Below are positions 23,648-35,759 of a DNA stretch of 64,000 nucleotides, in pieces. The first letter of the stretch is position 1; every line of letters begins with the position of its first letter. Below the pieces are notes generated by a model. The model was not told where the DNA came from. It worked only from the letters and a program-made list of their open reading frames with translations, and made no database searches. The stretch spans positions 558,001 to 622,000 of the forward strand of contig JANFOG010000009.1 in the NCBI GenBank assembly GCA_024336345.1. Reading direction: 5' to 3'. The position numbers and the translations under genes were made by a program. The DNA is from Mariannaea sp. PMI_226. Lineage: Eukaryota > Ascomycota > Sordariomycetes > Hypocreales > Nectriaceae.

Positions 23648-26019
23648 TCATACAAACGGAAAAATCGGGACGTCATGACTCTCCCATAAAAACCAATCAA
23701 TGGCCACGTCAGTGTCAAGCTGCATCGAGTCAAGCTCGCACTGCTCCTCCGGATGGGATGCAGGCGTTGTGGGGTGCAGCCCAGCGTTCATGGACTCGGC
23801 TCGTATCGCTGGATACGAGTGCAAAAAGCGATCTAGGGCTTCTTTCTGTTCAACTCTTCTGGTTTTCTCTTCGGATTGAGAAATCTGTTCAACAAGTTTG
23901 CAGAACACGCGAGCAGTTTCCCCAAGCTTTGATGCCAATTGTCGCAAAGGGCCAATAGTGTGGCTGATGTCAAGATAGTATGCCAGCATTTTCTGCATGT
24001 GGTGGAGGTCCTCCTTGTCTTGCGACGGCTTCGCTGAAGTGAGAATTCTGCGAAATAAGACAAAAAATGGCGTAAAGGGATAGTATAGCAATTGCCTTGT
24101 TTGTCACTCCAAGTCAGCAAGAACCTTTTCCACGGCTCAACAAGAATGGTAACGTACCATACGACACCGTTATATACACCAGAAGAATCCGATACCAGAC
24201 CGGAGAGCATCGAGAGTGCAATCCGAGACATTGAACAGGCGGCATCTTCATGAGAGTCTAGATCGCGCAGTAGCAGTATCATGAGATGAAAAAACTGGAA
24301 TTTGAATGTCCTGATGCCCAGCTCCATTTCTTTGATACTTGCGTCAGAGTGGTCTAGTTCACATTTCATCCTAAGCTCGAGTTCCTAATAAGATTAGAGT
24401 TGTTCGTAGCTAACTTCCAAAGGGGACTAACCGCTATTGTTTGGTCAAACCAAATCTCCAGATCTTTGCGGTACGATTGGGCTTCAGCCATACTACCCGC
24501 ACGGACAGTGCTACTGTAACGGCTGATATACTTTGCAAAGGCAATGTTGCTTTGAAAAAAATACGGTCCAAAGCCATTACTTGACGCGGAGACTTGGCTG
24601 TTGGCCGTATGGGGGTTAAATCTCCTCAGATGATCCGCGCTCGGTAGGGGAACATTCTCGTAGTGAGCCATATCGAGAAACTCGGGCCGTCCGAACGCCA
24701 ATGAAACAGTTTTGTCAACTACAAAGAGGGCCCAGAATAGGCTCAATCTTCGCTGGTAACTCGATTCAACCCCCGAACCTGGAAGATGAAGCTCAATTGC
24801 TTTGGCTTGCTGAGTCGCCTGCCCAACAAGCATCCAGGATAGGTTGGGGCAGGAGAAGCGGTCTTCGCCATGGACAGCTAGTGTGAAGAGTGCTTGGAGG
24901 TTCTCTTCACAGGGAGTAAGGAAGAGTGCAGAGTCATTCAGAGCGACCTGGACATTCCAGAAAAGTGCCTTTGTAGTTTTTGAGTCGGCATCAAGAGATG
25001 TAGACATTGAGTGTAGAATATGGTTTGCCATCAACACTAAGCCTCTCGGTTCAGTTCCGGTGGGATTGAGCAAAGCCCGTTCGATTTTTTGAAGTGGGGG
25101 AATCAAAAACATAAAGTCTCCAGAACCAAGAACATTACAGACCTCTTTAATCTGTGAGCACACTGTTTTGTTTTATTCTAGATAAGTTTACTTACCGCTT
25201 GCAAGACCAGCAGCGGTCTGCTTCCCGGGTATGTAGAAAAGGTCGCCTATCCTGTTGGGTGAGCCGTCGATCTCATTAACATTAGTGTTGGTGAAGGATT
25301 TGAGAAGCCCTTTCATTGCTTCCTGAGAAATGCTCCTCGAGTTGTTCTCAGGAATATCTCGTAGAGGCAGGGCTGACATGAATGCATACGCAGAATTCGC
25401 GGAACGCTCGGTAGCTTGTGTCGTGGGAGATTTTGTGCTGCTGGTAGAAGATAGCTTCGTTTCGTCAATCTGCCATGCCCCTGAATGATGTATTTGAGTC
25501 TGAATATCATCAGAGCATCCTGAGCCATGTGGACTACGGCTTCCTGAATCCTCTCCCGGCTTCTGTACCTTGGAGCCTTCCAATTCCGGCGAATTGTTTG
25601 TAGCGGGAGAGAGTACCGAGTATGATGGCCTGGTTCTCCTTTAGTATCCGAAGAAGAATGTGAGGAGAACCACTCATCAATCTATGGTGTCGTACTGGTT
25701 TAGCTCAGAGTGTAACACACGACTAGGTAGCGGCGGTTTATGTGCGGTGGCTCTCGAATAGATGCATGGCCCAGGCCAGGGCCTACAATTGGCACATTTT
25801 GGTAATTCCTTTGTGCACCTTGATGTATATGTGAGCGATGACGAAACTTGGGTCTTGATGTGTGCTGGTTCGCACCTCTTCTTCTTTTGTCGACAATATT
25901 CACACTGAAGTGGGTGTCAGTAGAGACGTTGCGCAACTTCAAGGCAAACTACTGAGATGATGATATTTAATACTTACCGCTGTGGCAGCCAACGTGTTAC
26001 CCCCAGCAGCTGATGTCAT
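23648..26019 (-). CDS. Zn2Cys6 transcription factor with fungal-specific domain
   Basis: A nuclear regulator by family. The zinc cluster is assembled from three exons, 26019-25978, 25904-25876 (29 nt) and one starting at 25818. It reads CEYCRQKKKRCTKELPKC, then AN-C and RPWPGP-C: C-x2-C-x6-C-x6-C-x2-C-x6-C. The downstream exons give a Ser/Thr-rich linker (MEGSKVQKPGE onward) and the fungal_trans domain, with NLSWMLVGQATQQAKAIELHL and RRLSLFWALFVVDKTVSLAFGRPEFL. Later exons are 25162-24432, 24384-24158 and 24095-23648, joined in phase by 47- and 62-bp introns. Two joints are uncertain. One is between the zinc-cluster exon and the linker (about 25750-25600). The other is the junction at 25195-25163, where the only in-frame canonical intron is 33 bp. 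Target genes are unknown; the M24 peptidase start is about 2 kb beyond the start of this gene. Confidence 0.8.
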
Positions 26020-27268
26020 TGTGCAGTTAAGTAACCCCTGTTGTTTGATGTTGCAACTTTAGCAGCGTAGTTCGAGCGGCGTACCCAAACCTGAGCTTCC
26101 AACACATGAGTGGAAGGGAGAAGTCAGAATCATGCTCTCAGTCGGTACTACACAGTGGACTACCCTGTCTCGCCAACCGGAGTTAAGAGCTTGGGCTTGT
26201 CCAATTGCGGGTTTTGCTGTGCCACTATTTTCCGATTCACTGCCCTCGGATTGGCTGACGTCGGGAATAGCATTCAATGCAGTCCCCAAGCATATGCGAT
26301 GCGTCGAATGTCGACCCCGGCAGTTCAAGTTTTTGAAAATGGAACAAAGGAATGAATTCAGTTGAGAGTATGAGTGACAGTAATTAAATCAACAACAGGC
26401 CACTGCCATTATACGCTCCATAATACCCAAGCCAATCAGTCTCCAGGATTACGCTACCGACACCAAGATGAAGCTAATTTTTCGTGATTAAGACAATCTA
26501 TGCCAGAAGCGCTCACCGCGACCATGCCGCTCAACAGCCAACCCGCGATTTGTTTTCATGATGCCTTGAACGCATCAAGCCCTGATTGTAGATGTGGATA
26601 CAGTCAACTCTAAGCCTAAGCATACCTTCGCGAGCCTATAAGAGGCATAGGTAACCGAAACGGTGAAGAGCGTTCCCAACTTGGCAACCTGTCAGATAGT
26701 CTGATGCCAGCGGAACATGGACTCCAGTATGAGATTCTAAACGGCAACCTCTTAAGGCTTAGTACTGTTTTTAGACAACCCGTCCCAATGAGGCCTACGT
26801 AGGGCTTCTTTCATTTTCAAAGTCCCAGATCTTTTATGCCACTGACCTTGCTCCAACTCTCTTTCGTGCTACTGCATGCAAATAACACGCTTGTTCACCC
26901 ATAGAGGGCGAAAAGCTAGTCAGGTTGCAATGGCTCCCCGGTTATAAGAGCAAGTCTGATGGCTGAAGCCATTATGAACAAAGACGTACCATGGAGGAGT
27001 AATCGAATATTGATCAACTGGGGGCCTATATAGATGGCTTCGCTGGATATATTATGTGTGTTCGGCCACCGTCTAGTAATACCTATCTATGACATGATCA
27101 TTGTTTCTTTTGACTTCTTTTTCCTGTCGCCCGTAAGGTTCTTGTTCTTTCGCCTTCCTCCAAAGAATCTGGACGATATGAGCACACGATAAATGGAGTG
27201 TATCTCACACTCTTTTCATCTGTGCAAACTTCAATTCAAAATCATATTTTTGCAACACCAAATCAGGT
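26020..27268. other. gene-free intergenic region
   Basis: About 1.25 kb upstream of the second regulator and downstream of the M24 peptidase. No coding frame or repeat stands out. Confidence 0.5.
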
Positions 27269-27973
27269 TCAGCTGGCCGTCAAGAGTTGTTCATAGAAAC
27301 CTCCAAACTGGTGAGCTCGATCATGGAGATGGATTTCGAGGATCCAGTGTCGCTTATGTCCATCACGCCCGACACTATTCATCGTCTGGTCATTACCCCT
27401 CGCGATGTACAGGCTGACCTTGTCTCGGGGAATACGCTCATGAGGAAATGATCCGACAAGATGGCCTGCAATATGAGCACCAAACTCCCATCCATCCTCA
27501 GCCGCAGCGTTGCAAGCAATCTCATAGAGCTCGCCGCCAGTCATATCCGGGTTTTCTGAGTAGAGTGCTTTTACTTTATTCCACATTGGCTCAAGAGCGT
27601 CTCGCAGCTTCTTTTTGTGAGGATCATCTCCAAGGACGTATGTTCGTCCAAAGTCAGCCTCCCATGACTCGAAGACTGGACCAAGGTCGACAACAAGGAT
27701 GTCATCGGCTTCGATAATGCGATCTGGAGGGTTGTCCTCGAATGGCCGCAAGGTATTGGGACCACTTCTAACTACTCGCTTGTGCCAGTGAGTCTTGATG
27801 TTATGACGCTGGGCACCAAGCTCATGGATCTTATTGCTCAGTTCCTTCTCGCTGATTCCTGGGCGGATAAGGTCACGCTCAATCTCTGTGAACAGTTCGA
27901 TTGCCTTGTTTTGCGCGTCCACCAGATAGGCAGCTCGGGCAATGTCGTCCACGGGGGCAGTTTCTGAGGCCAT
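27269..27973 (-). CDS. M24-family metallopeptidase (Xaa-Pro peptidase-like)
   Basis: An intronless 234-aa protein with the pita-bread fold of creatinase/aminopeptidase P/prolidase. All five metal ligands can be placed: D96 in VVDLGP, D107 in EADFGRTY, H171 in AGHLVG, E213 in ILEIHLHD and E228 in GGFYEQLL. It lacks the N-terminal creatinase domain of full-length prolidases and is probably a compact cytosolic enzyme. Family members cleave Xaa-Pro bonds or related amides with two divalent ions. The start is the first ATG of the frame, followed by a short unstructured leader (MASETAPVDD). There is no operon-like neighbour, and the substrate is not predictable. Confidence 0.87.
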   Translation of the reverse strand: MASETAPVDDIARAAYLVDAQNKAIELFTEIERDLIRPGISEKELSNKIHELGAQRHNIKTHWHKRVVRSGPNTLRPFEDNPPDRIIEADDILVVDLGPVFESWEADFGRTYVLGDDPHKKKLRDALEPMWNKVKALYSENPDMTGGELYEIACNAAAEDGWEFGAHIAGHLVGSFPHERIPRDKVSLYIARGNDQTMNSVGRDGHKRHWILEIHLHDRAHQFGGFYEQLLTAS

Positions 27974-29269
27974 TTTCAGATGAGAAGCGGTGAGCGCTAG
28001 ATGATTGAGAGAAAAAGATCAAAAATGGAAGACAAATCAGTTAAAGAATAGATGAAGCTGAAATTCGGTGTTCCCCTCTCTGTACAACAACAATGGTAAT
28101 ATGCACGGCGTGATTGGATCAAGGTGAGTACCCCCCGCAGTGATTTGCTTGGAGACCCGCTGACCTAATCAAGCCGGTGCTGGCGACGAATATGTCCAAG
28201 GAAGGGCGGGCTACCTCCTCTTCGAAGGCGCAATTACGAGAACCAATCAGTGTCTCATGATTGTATTCCTGGGGGGACTGTCTCTCATTTCGAAATTTAT
28301 GCCTAAAAGCTCGAGCAAGTGATGCTGCACTCAGGGTATTTGACTATTTAAACGCCATTGTCTCCAAGATTTTATAATCTGTACAGAGTACAGAGCCGCC
28401 ATTGAGGACACTACCATCACTTTGCCCAAGTTCCATTGTATGGCCCATGGCGGTTGCTTGTGCAGTGGCATGTAGTAGTCCGGCGCGAATATTGTATGAC
28501 TTTGATGCGAGCTATTGTTGAGTTCCATATTTTGAAGACGAGTTAAGAAGAGAAAATACAAATACTATGTATACTGTGCATTTAGGAATGACATCGCAGA
28601 AAGTAACCGATAAGAGCCTGTCTATTGGGGCTAAGATTCACCAGTTGATGGATGGATCGGTATTCGGAGCGAATCTCAGAGGGTGTGACTGCTCCGTCCA
28701 CACAAGGCCCATCGGGAAACCCGGCAACCCGGCACATTCAATGTGCTAGAGTGTGCTAGGAAAGGGCAGGGAACAAATGGATGAAAAGATGGTGGAGCAC
28801 TTCTAGGAGACAGCGTAGATAGACAGTGGAAACGCGAAACATAAGCATCATTAGTCAAAGGCAAGTTTGCCCCATGTCCTGGTGATGTCCCAGCAATTGT
28901 CCCATTATGGGCTGTTTCGCCGATCGTGCCCTGGTCCCCCCAATGATAGTAGTTTGCACGAACGTTATCTGGTAGATACGAACTGCAAAATGCTATCTAT
29001 TGGAATGACTACTGCTGTAAAGGGGAACGAACGGAGAGAAACATTGGAATGTTCCCGGGACACAAAGAGAGCACCCACTGCACATTCGGGGTTATTTCCG
29101 ACCGCCTGGAAAGTTGGCGCGTCCACCGAGATCGGCGGCCGTAGTGCAGCCTCGCGGGCTGACTGCTAGTCACTAAACTAATCTCGGGAGGTGGCCAAAA
29201 GTCCCAATTAGAACCACATGGCGAAGGGTTCGATGGGAGCACCTACTGTAGGCGCAACGGTAGTTCGTT

Positions 29270-29299
29270 TAGTGAGACCGCTGCCTCGCGGTCTCACTA
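29270..29299. repeat. perfect 12-bp inverted repeat (hairpin) with 6-nt loop
   Basis: Arms TAGTGAGACCGC and GCGGTCTCACTA flank the loop TGCCTC. An outer 8-bp inverted pair CACTAAAC (29171-29178) / GTTTAGTG (29267-29274) is nearby. It is far from any gene, so it is not obviously a terminator; it may be a relic end of a small non-autonomous element. Confidence 0.9.
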
Positions 29300-29425
29300 T
29301 CGTAGCCACTAGTCAGCTCACTGGGGGGCGTAGGTAGTGGCCTGCATGGCCTGGAGGATAAGAATGTGAGCCTCATCCATTTATCTTCGTGGCAATATGC
29401 CCCAGAGGCGACATATTGAATAAGT

Positions 29426-29449
29426 CATTTCGCCATTTCGCCATTTCGC
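29426..29449. repeat. 8-bp tandem repeat CATTTCGC x3
   Basis: Three perfect copies head to tail in gene-free DNA, 130 bp from the hairpin. No function inferred. Confidence 0.85.
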
Positions 29450-30488
29450 CTTGATTGACCAGCGCTTATTGGCTACGGCCTCATATCAATATTTGCGTTC
29501 GTCGTTCTCGCCAGCCGTTATCTTATTCCGATGCTTTTCCACGAACGAAAAGGACTGTCCGGAAGCGACCAATTTTGCATCAAACCACATTGTCCGCATT
29601 ACTCGCATCAATCGTGCCTGACAAAAAGCAGAAGCTAGGACGATTAAACTCGCGGAGGGAAAAGTAATGACTTCTGTGGGAATTATGAACTACCAATTGC
29701 CTGAAACAATAATCAGTCTATCCTTTGTATTCATTCAGTGGCATGAATTTGAACATGGAGATAAAATAATCTTTCGGCAAAAGGTCGAATGCCTAATTCT
29801 GTGATGCAAATCGATCGACGCGGCACAACACTCACTACACAGTCAGCTACAGTACTACCAATCAGTGCCTAGGTTGGATAATTATTGGAAGCTGTGTGCG
29901 TTGCTACAGTAGGAGCAAGGAGCTACACCCAAGTAGCTGCTCGCCTTGTCGCTGGTATGGATTGGAAATGCTAGAAGTAGCCCCGTCGATAAGGAACGAT
30001 GTGATTCTGGCTTGTACGCGGCTTCAAACTCGCTGCCCCACTCCTTCGCAGGCAGTTTTGTTCGACAGGAATGAGTATGACCAATAGCCAATAGTTATCA
30101 AGTATTCATCTTTCAAGGATTGACCTCTCATCATTCTGACTCGTGGTCCAAGCATCAAAGACAGTGTTCGTCTTCATCCGGGGTGAAGGACGTTAGCCGG
30201 ATCAAGGGAGTCGTTTGACAAGCCACCTATACAATTATCTCATCATTTGCATTAACTAATTAAGGGTTCAACCTAGCTGTCGAAATCGCGACGCAGAATA
30301 AATGTCAATTTCCCGACACTCAAACGCCCACATAAACTTGCAGATGCGCGCGCGTTTCAAAGCGACGTAAAGTCACCTAGACGAGTAGCTCCTGCAAACC
30401 CACTGGAGAGTTAAATGAAGGCTCGCTTAACTATTTACAACAGAAATACGTCATTGACATGAACTGTTGATAGGAGAGCAAATAAATG

Positions 30489-30542
30489 AAAAAAAGAAAG
30501 AAAAAAAAAAGAGAGAGAGAGAAAAAAGGTAAAAGAAAAAAG
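30489..30542. repeat. polypurine (A/G) tract
   Basis: Almost pure A and G on the plus strand, including a GA dinucleotide run, roughly 770 bp upstream of the permease start. Such tracts are common in fungal promoters; no specific role is shown. Confidence 0.75.
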
Positions 30543-31311
30543 CTGGGGAAGCTCCGGGCTGCAGTTTGGGGCCATCACATCTGATCAAGCCATCACACAT
30601 ACAATCAATCACCACTCTGCGTTGGCTGTGTGAGATGATATCCCCGTCTTTGGTCCCTCCACGACCCTTAGGTAACCATTTAACAGAGGCCGGTAAGCCC
30701 TAAATTGCGTTGCCACGAGTCAATAGTGGACAACATGGGCCCAGTTTAATGTGTGTGTGGCCAGCTCGCTACCGGGTTCCTGGTGGGGATGATGGAGATG
30801 ACGGAGCAGCTAATGTAACCACATTTCCACTTTGAGGCACAAGATAACAACCCCCCAGCGCGGCTCCAAGGCTTCTGCTCCCCTCACTCAGTCTCCGTGC
30901 AGTCTCCCTCTACCTGCCGAATAGAGATATATAGAGATAGAGAATAATTCCCCGCACTCCGGTCCCCGTCAACCTCCCCGGGCGGAGGAGGTTTCCCCAG
31001 ACTTTGGTATCACGACCACCGAGCCAATTGGAGACTCACTAGGAACGGGCTAGATAAGCATCTGGTAAGTCGCCACGCCTGACATGTGTATCTGGTTACG
31101 AAGTTCGCCCAGGCTAATCAGCAAAGTGATTAGTGCGGCTTGGACGTTTCGTCGGCCGCTATCAACGCTTCCAATCTCTCGAGAAGCACAAATAGGCCCT
31201 GCTTTGTCCCTCTCCTTCGCAACTTCACTTTTTTCACAAGCTCATGCTTGCTTTCTTTTCTCCCCTCCCTCTTCTTGAAGCGGTTGACTCGTTCAACTGA
31301 CAGCCGACACC

Positions 31312-32832
31312 ATGAAAGAAGCAACAAACATGGACGACCTCCAGCTGGCCCAAATGGGTCATGCTCAGTCCTTCAAGCGCCAGTTCAGCCGTTGGACTAT
31401 GTTGGGTTTGGCATTTGCTATCCTCAACTCATGGACTGCCCTAGCATCCTCCCTATCATTAGCCTTGCCTTCAGGAGGCCCTGTTTCCATTATTTATGGC
31501 CTAATAACGGCTGGAATTTGCAATTTGTCCCTTGCAGCCAGTCTGGCCGAGTTCCTATCAGCTTGGCCCACTGCCGGTGGCCAGTATCATTGGGTGGCCA
31601 TGATGGCGCCCCCATCATTTAGAGCATCTCTCTCTTGGATCACTGCATATGTGAACCTGAGCGGTTGGATTGCACTTGTTGCTACCAACAGTTCGCTGTC
31701 AAGTACACTCATCATCAACATCATTTCCCTGCTGCACCCAGACTACGTGTTTCAGAGATGGCACCAGTTCCTCATCTACCTAGGCATTACCTTCATTGCC
31801 TTCATTGTCAACACCTTCATGCAGACGCTTTTGCCCCGACTGAACGGGTTTGCGCTTGCCTGGAGTATCGCTGGCTTCTTCATCCTCTCCATCACCCTGC
31901 TGGCTTGCGCTGCGCCCGATTACGCCACCGGAGAGTATGTTTTTACCAACTTCGTCAACACTACCGGCTGGCCTGATGGCATTGCATGGCTTCTCGGTCT
32001 TCTTCAAGGCGGTCTGGGTCTGACAGGATTCGATGCCGTTGCGCACATGATTGAAGAGATCCCCAACGCTGCCGCTGAAGGACCCAAGATCATGCTGTAC
32101 TGCCAATATATCGGTATTTCCACTGGTTTCCTCTTCCTTATCGTGGTCCTATTTGTCACTGGAGGAACGAAGAACTCTGCCATTATCATCTCATCGCCCG
32201 CCGGACCCCTTCTAGAGACGTTCTACCTTGCAACAAGCAACAAGATCGGAGCTGTTTGTCTGCTTATGTTCCCTCTGCTGTGCTTGGTCTTTGCTGCTAT
32301 TGCAGTCTTGACCACCTCATCGCGCATGGTTTTCGCCTTCGCTCGCGATGGTGGCCTTCCAGCATCTCGACTTTGGTGGAAGGTTCATCCCAAGTTGGAT
32401 GTGCCTTTGAATTCAATCTACCTGAACGTCGCCATTGTTGTCGTTTTCGGCTGCATCTATCTGGGTTCTTCAGTGGCGTTCAACGCCATCATTGCCTCCG
32501 CCGTGGTGGCTCTTGGTCTCAGCTACGGTATCCCAATTGCCATCAATATGTGCTATGGGCGAAAGAAGCTACCAGAGCGTTCATTCGCCCTGCCTGAATG
32601 GTTAGGCTGGCTCGCTAATACCATTGGCCTTGTTTACACCATTGTTACGACTGTGTTGTTCTTGTTTCCACCTGCGCTACCTGTCACTGGAACAACGATG
32701 AATTACTGTGTGGTGGCATTTGCTATCATTGTCCTCATTTCTTTGATTCAGTGGGTTGTGGACGGAAGGAAGAACTACAAGGGACCTCGAATCACGATTG
32801 AAGAGTACCAGGTTGAAGCTGAAGAAGAGTGA
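31312..32832 (+). CDS. APC-family permease, GABA/choline type
   Basis: An intronless 506-aa amino-acid/polyamine/organocation permease with about 12 hydrophobic segments. The N-terminus FKRQFSRWTMLGLAFAILNSW and the SGGPVSIIYGL motif of TM2 match the Uga4/Hnm1 branch. AAEGPKIMLYCQYIG-like AEGPKIML after GFDAVAHMIEEIPNA is the conserved loop of these carriers. Later motifs SSRMVFAFARDGGLP and VPLNSIYLN are also typical. It probably imports GABA, choline or a related amine at the plasma membrane; sequence alone does not decide between them. A choline-sulfate enzyme lies 21 kb away, too far to link. The start at 31312 follows a purine-rich CACC context; 31330 is an alternative. Confidence 0.9.
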   Translation: MKEATNMDDLQLAQMGHAQSFKRQFSRWTMLGLAFAILNSWTALASSLSLALPSGGPVSIIYGLITAGICNLSLAASLAEFLSAWPTAGGQYHWVAMMAPPSFRASLSWITAYVNLSGWIALVATNSSLSSTLIINIISLLHPDYVFQRWHQFLIYLGITFIAFIVNTFMQTLLPRLNGFALAWSIAGFFILSITLLACAAPDYATGEYVFTNFVNTTGWPDGIAWLLGLLQGGLGLTGFDAVAHMIEEIPNAAAEGPKIMLYCQYIGISTGFLFLIVVLFVTGGTKNSAIIISSPAGPLLETFYLATSNKIGAVCLLMFPLLCLVFAAIAVLTTSSRMVFAFARDGGLPASRLWWKVHPKLDVPLNSIYLNVAIVVVFGCIYLGSSVAFNAIIASAVVALGLSYGIPIAINMCYGRKKLPERSFALPEWLGWLANTIGLVYTIVTTVLFLFPPALPVTGTTMNYCVVAFAIIVLISLIQWVVDGRKNYKGPRITIEEYQVEAEEE

Positions 32833-33630
32833 AGAAAGGCCTATGAATACCATATACGCAATTAGGAAATAGCCCAGAAGATGCAGCCGTGCACTGATGA
32901 AAGACACGACTTATCGATGTGCATCTCTATCATTCTAAATAAATAATGACATTTAATTTTTCATCTTCTATAATCCCGAGAGCTCTGAGTTCGAAGAAGG
33001 CTAAAGTACAAGAAATACCTGATAATTCACATTTAGGTAACTCTAATTAACTGTCAGAACATTCTATTTACTTCACCGACGGAAGTGGTAATTTGTTATA
33101 CTCAATCACGGCGCAAAGGACCCGTCAATTGGATCGGAAACCGCAGGTGTCGTCTCCTAATTGCTTTAGTGAGGCAAAAACGAAAGCTCACCAACTACCG
33201 AACAATGAGTCAAGACAAAAAAGGTCCCCTAGAAAGGTCATTATCTGATGCATGGCTTAGGCCACAATGCATTGCTAGCCGAATTTTGAGAAAAATCATA
33301 TCAGGCACAGAAAACATCACTGCGAAATGTAGTGGAATAGGAAGTTTTTGAGGCCAACAATTTCTGTTATGTTCGAACTAAATATTAACCAAATACTCCA
33401 AGACCCTCCACCAGGTATTAAAGAATGTTTGCGGTTCGACGTGATCCAGGGCCAGCTCTGGAACCGGCTGAACAAGGGCCGGCCCTCATCACTCAAACTC
33501 TCAAGACAAAAGGAAAAGACCTGAACATCTCCAGTCGCCGTATACCAAGCCAGCTACGTGCCGGAGTATCTTCGCCTGAGACTCCTGAGAAGCTAAGTCT
33601 GCCAGCACGAGCTCCCTCATGGGGCAACAT
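32833..33630. other. gene-free intergenic region
   Basis: Convergent 3' flanks of the permease and the first hydrophobin-like gene. Nothing else recognised. Confidence 0.5.
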
Positions 33631-34096
33631 TTACCAGCCCTTGCCGCCCTTGCCGCCCTTGTTGGTGTTACCAGAGTTGGTGATGCTAATCGAGACACTG
33701 CCGATACCATAGCAAGTATTGCCTCCTTGGTTTCCGTTCTGTAGTTGATAGTTAGCAATAATATTGTAACAGCTGCCAGCTTGGTCTAATCTGGGGCAAT
33801 TTTGAGTATGTTCTGTCATCACTTACGTTGCTGTTGCAGCAAGTAACGATACCGTTACAGTTGCCAGCCAGGACGGAGCAGGTAAATCCGGAATTGCCAC
33901 CATCGGATCCATGGCTGCCGCCATCAGCAGAACTCATACAGCAGTATGGAGAACCGACTGAGCACTGGGCATTCTGTTGGTTGGTGGGAGGGGGAGGAGG
34001 AGGAGGTGGGGGCTTGGGAGGAGTGGGAGGCTTGTAGCCGGGAGCAGCCAGAGCACCGGTAACGGCGAGGAAGATAGCGAGCATGGACTTATGCAT
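33631..34096 (-). CDS. secreted hydrophobin-like protein, proline-rich N-terminus
   Basis: Two exons (34096-33827, 33738-33631) around an 88-bp intron give 125 aa. A signal peptide (MHKSMLAIFLAVTGALA) precedes a proline run (residues 23-37, mostly P with K/T). Eight cysteines follow at 45, 52, 53, 73, 80, 86, 87 and 99, spaced C-x6-CC-x19-C-x6-C-x5-CC-x11-C. This is the hydrophobin C-CC-C-C-CC-C order and fits class I spacing except for an unusually short loop between the fourth and fifth cysteines. The C-terminus is a beta-prone GSVSISI stretch ending in a Gly/Lys tail. By family it would assemble at wall-air interfaces. A related, differently organised gene lies 1.7 kb away. Confidence 0.82.
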
Positions 34097-35759
34097 GTTG
34101 GTGGTTGAAAAAGAGTTGAGGATCTCAAGGTTGGTTTTAGTTGTGATGAAGCGGCTGAATGATTGTGATGCCTGAGAGTGATGAGGAATAAAAGTCCTTC
34201 ATGTTGGAATAGAACTGGCCTTCTTATAGTTTTTCAATCAGTGTTGAGAACAGCCATTCTCTTCCGACATCCATCTCAGTAAAGTTGAATTGAAGTGGCT
34301 TGCTTGTGATCATAGAGTCTAGTTCCCTTTCCGTCGTATCTTTCCCCAGCTTTGTGGCATACTATTTCACGTACTAACGGCCTCTCCAACTCTATTCTGA
34401 CCATAGAGATGTGTCTTTGGGGTGTCTATTGGAGGCCGATATTCTGTTCATTACACCTCCTCTCTGGTTGAGGACTTGAGCTCGAACGGTCTAGAGGGTG
34501 AAGGCGGCAAGGTCATCAGGCTGGGTGCCCCCATTTACTTAGCGCCCCATTGTCTATCTGGAGTTCGGGACAGGAAACTATTGAACTCATTTGTGGAGGC
34601 TGACACGATGCTAAACGCATTTATGATGTGTTTGAGAATCATCCAGTCTAATGTCTTTGTAAGAGTCGTCCCGTTAGACAATGCCTGGCGGACGAGAGGC
34701 AGCATCAGGGCGCCGCCCCTACAGTTCCAGACCAACCGATCAACTAAACGAGCCTTCGCGGCGGGGGGGTCAGCAGTAATCACAATGAGGTAAATGGCAA
34801 TGGCCAGTTTCAGAGCCGATATCCCGATGCTGGGTTTGGACCAGTCATAGTGCCGCGAGATCCGTACCTCGGAAATCCTCGCCCGGCATTGGAATGTAAA
34901 ATTGATCGCCCTAAACCAGATGAGGCCATCAACATTTGCAAGCTCACCTCAACGGCGCCCAACGTTGTCCACTACCAACGGTTCAACTCCAAATCCTTAA
35001 CGCCATCATCCATTAACTTCTCTGGATCCACCAAATGCTCTGATATTACTCCTTATGCTGTAAGGGCGTTCGCCATTTTCAGCCTAACGCAACGGCCTTC
35101 CAATATGATATGGAGGTAACCGAGAAACATCTGATCATTTCAGCAAACTTTCAACATTTTGGAAGATGTTGAGCAAGGTCACCTTTCCTTAGCTCTCAGA
35201 GAGTGTTTTTTTCCTTTGTGTTCAATGTGCTTGCTGAAGCTAATCTTAATGTCTTGAAGGTGGTTCAGCGTTGCTCCTTGGTTGCTAGAATCCCAGCCTG
35301 AACGGCAGTCAAAGTGTTCCTGGGGTCGCTTAGAGATTTTGAGACATTCACCACTCTTAATTCTCGTACATACGTAAATACATCATTGTTTAGAGATATT
35401 CAACGTCTTGGTACATGCCTGTTTGTTCAGAGTCACATTCGAGGTCTTGAAACTTGCTGAGCGGCTTCGAGACATTCCAGCATCTTTGGATTGCTGCCAT
35501 CTCCGCCCCTTAGATTGGCATACCTGCGTATCACGATTGCTTCTAGGCGACGAAAGATTGAGGATATCATAATAAACAAATTCATTTGATTAGTTTAAAT
35601 ATGACTTGTTTTTCCATCATTCAGTGCACCATCCCCACCGAACTATCACCAGTCGATCTAGACACTTGTTCATCGTTCTCTGCCCTCGCTCTCTTCACAC
35701 TCCTTTGCTACCGTCCATCAGTCTTGAAAGCTCTGCCTCTAGCTTCAAACATCGCAATC
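34097..35759. other. shared upstream region of two hydrophobin-like genes
   Basis: About 1.66 kb between the two divergent starts. Frames inside (e.g. around 34422-34793) show no domain character. It should contain both promoters; no distinct site was identified. Confidence 0.5.

Larger units (their letters stand above)
27974..31311. other. long gene-free region with hairpin and simple repeats
   Basis: About 3.3 kb upstream of both the M24 gene (-) and the APC permease (+). It contains a perfect inverted repeat (29270-29299), a CATTTCGC triplication (29426-29449) and a long purine tract (about 30489-30542). The last few hundred bases are probably promoter and 5' leader of the permease. No transposase or other coding remnant was recognised. 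Confidence 0.5.

Noticed and set aside
35586..35759. In-frame extension upstream of the second hydrophobin-like gene
   Set aside because: Using the earlier ATG would place about 58 residues before a clear signal peptide; the start at 35760 is better.
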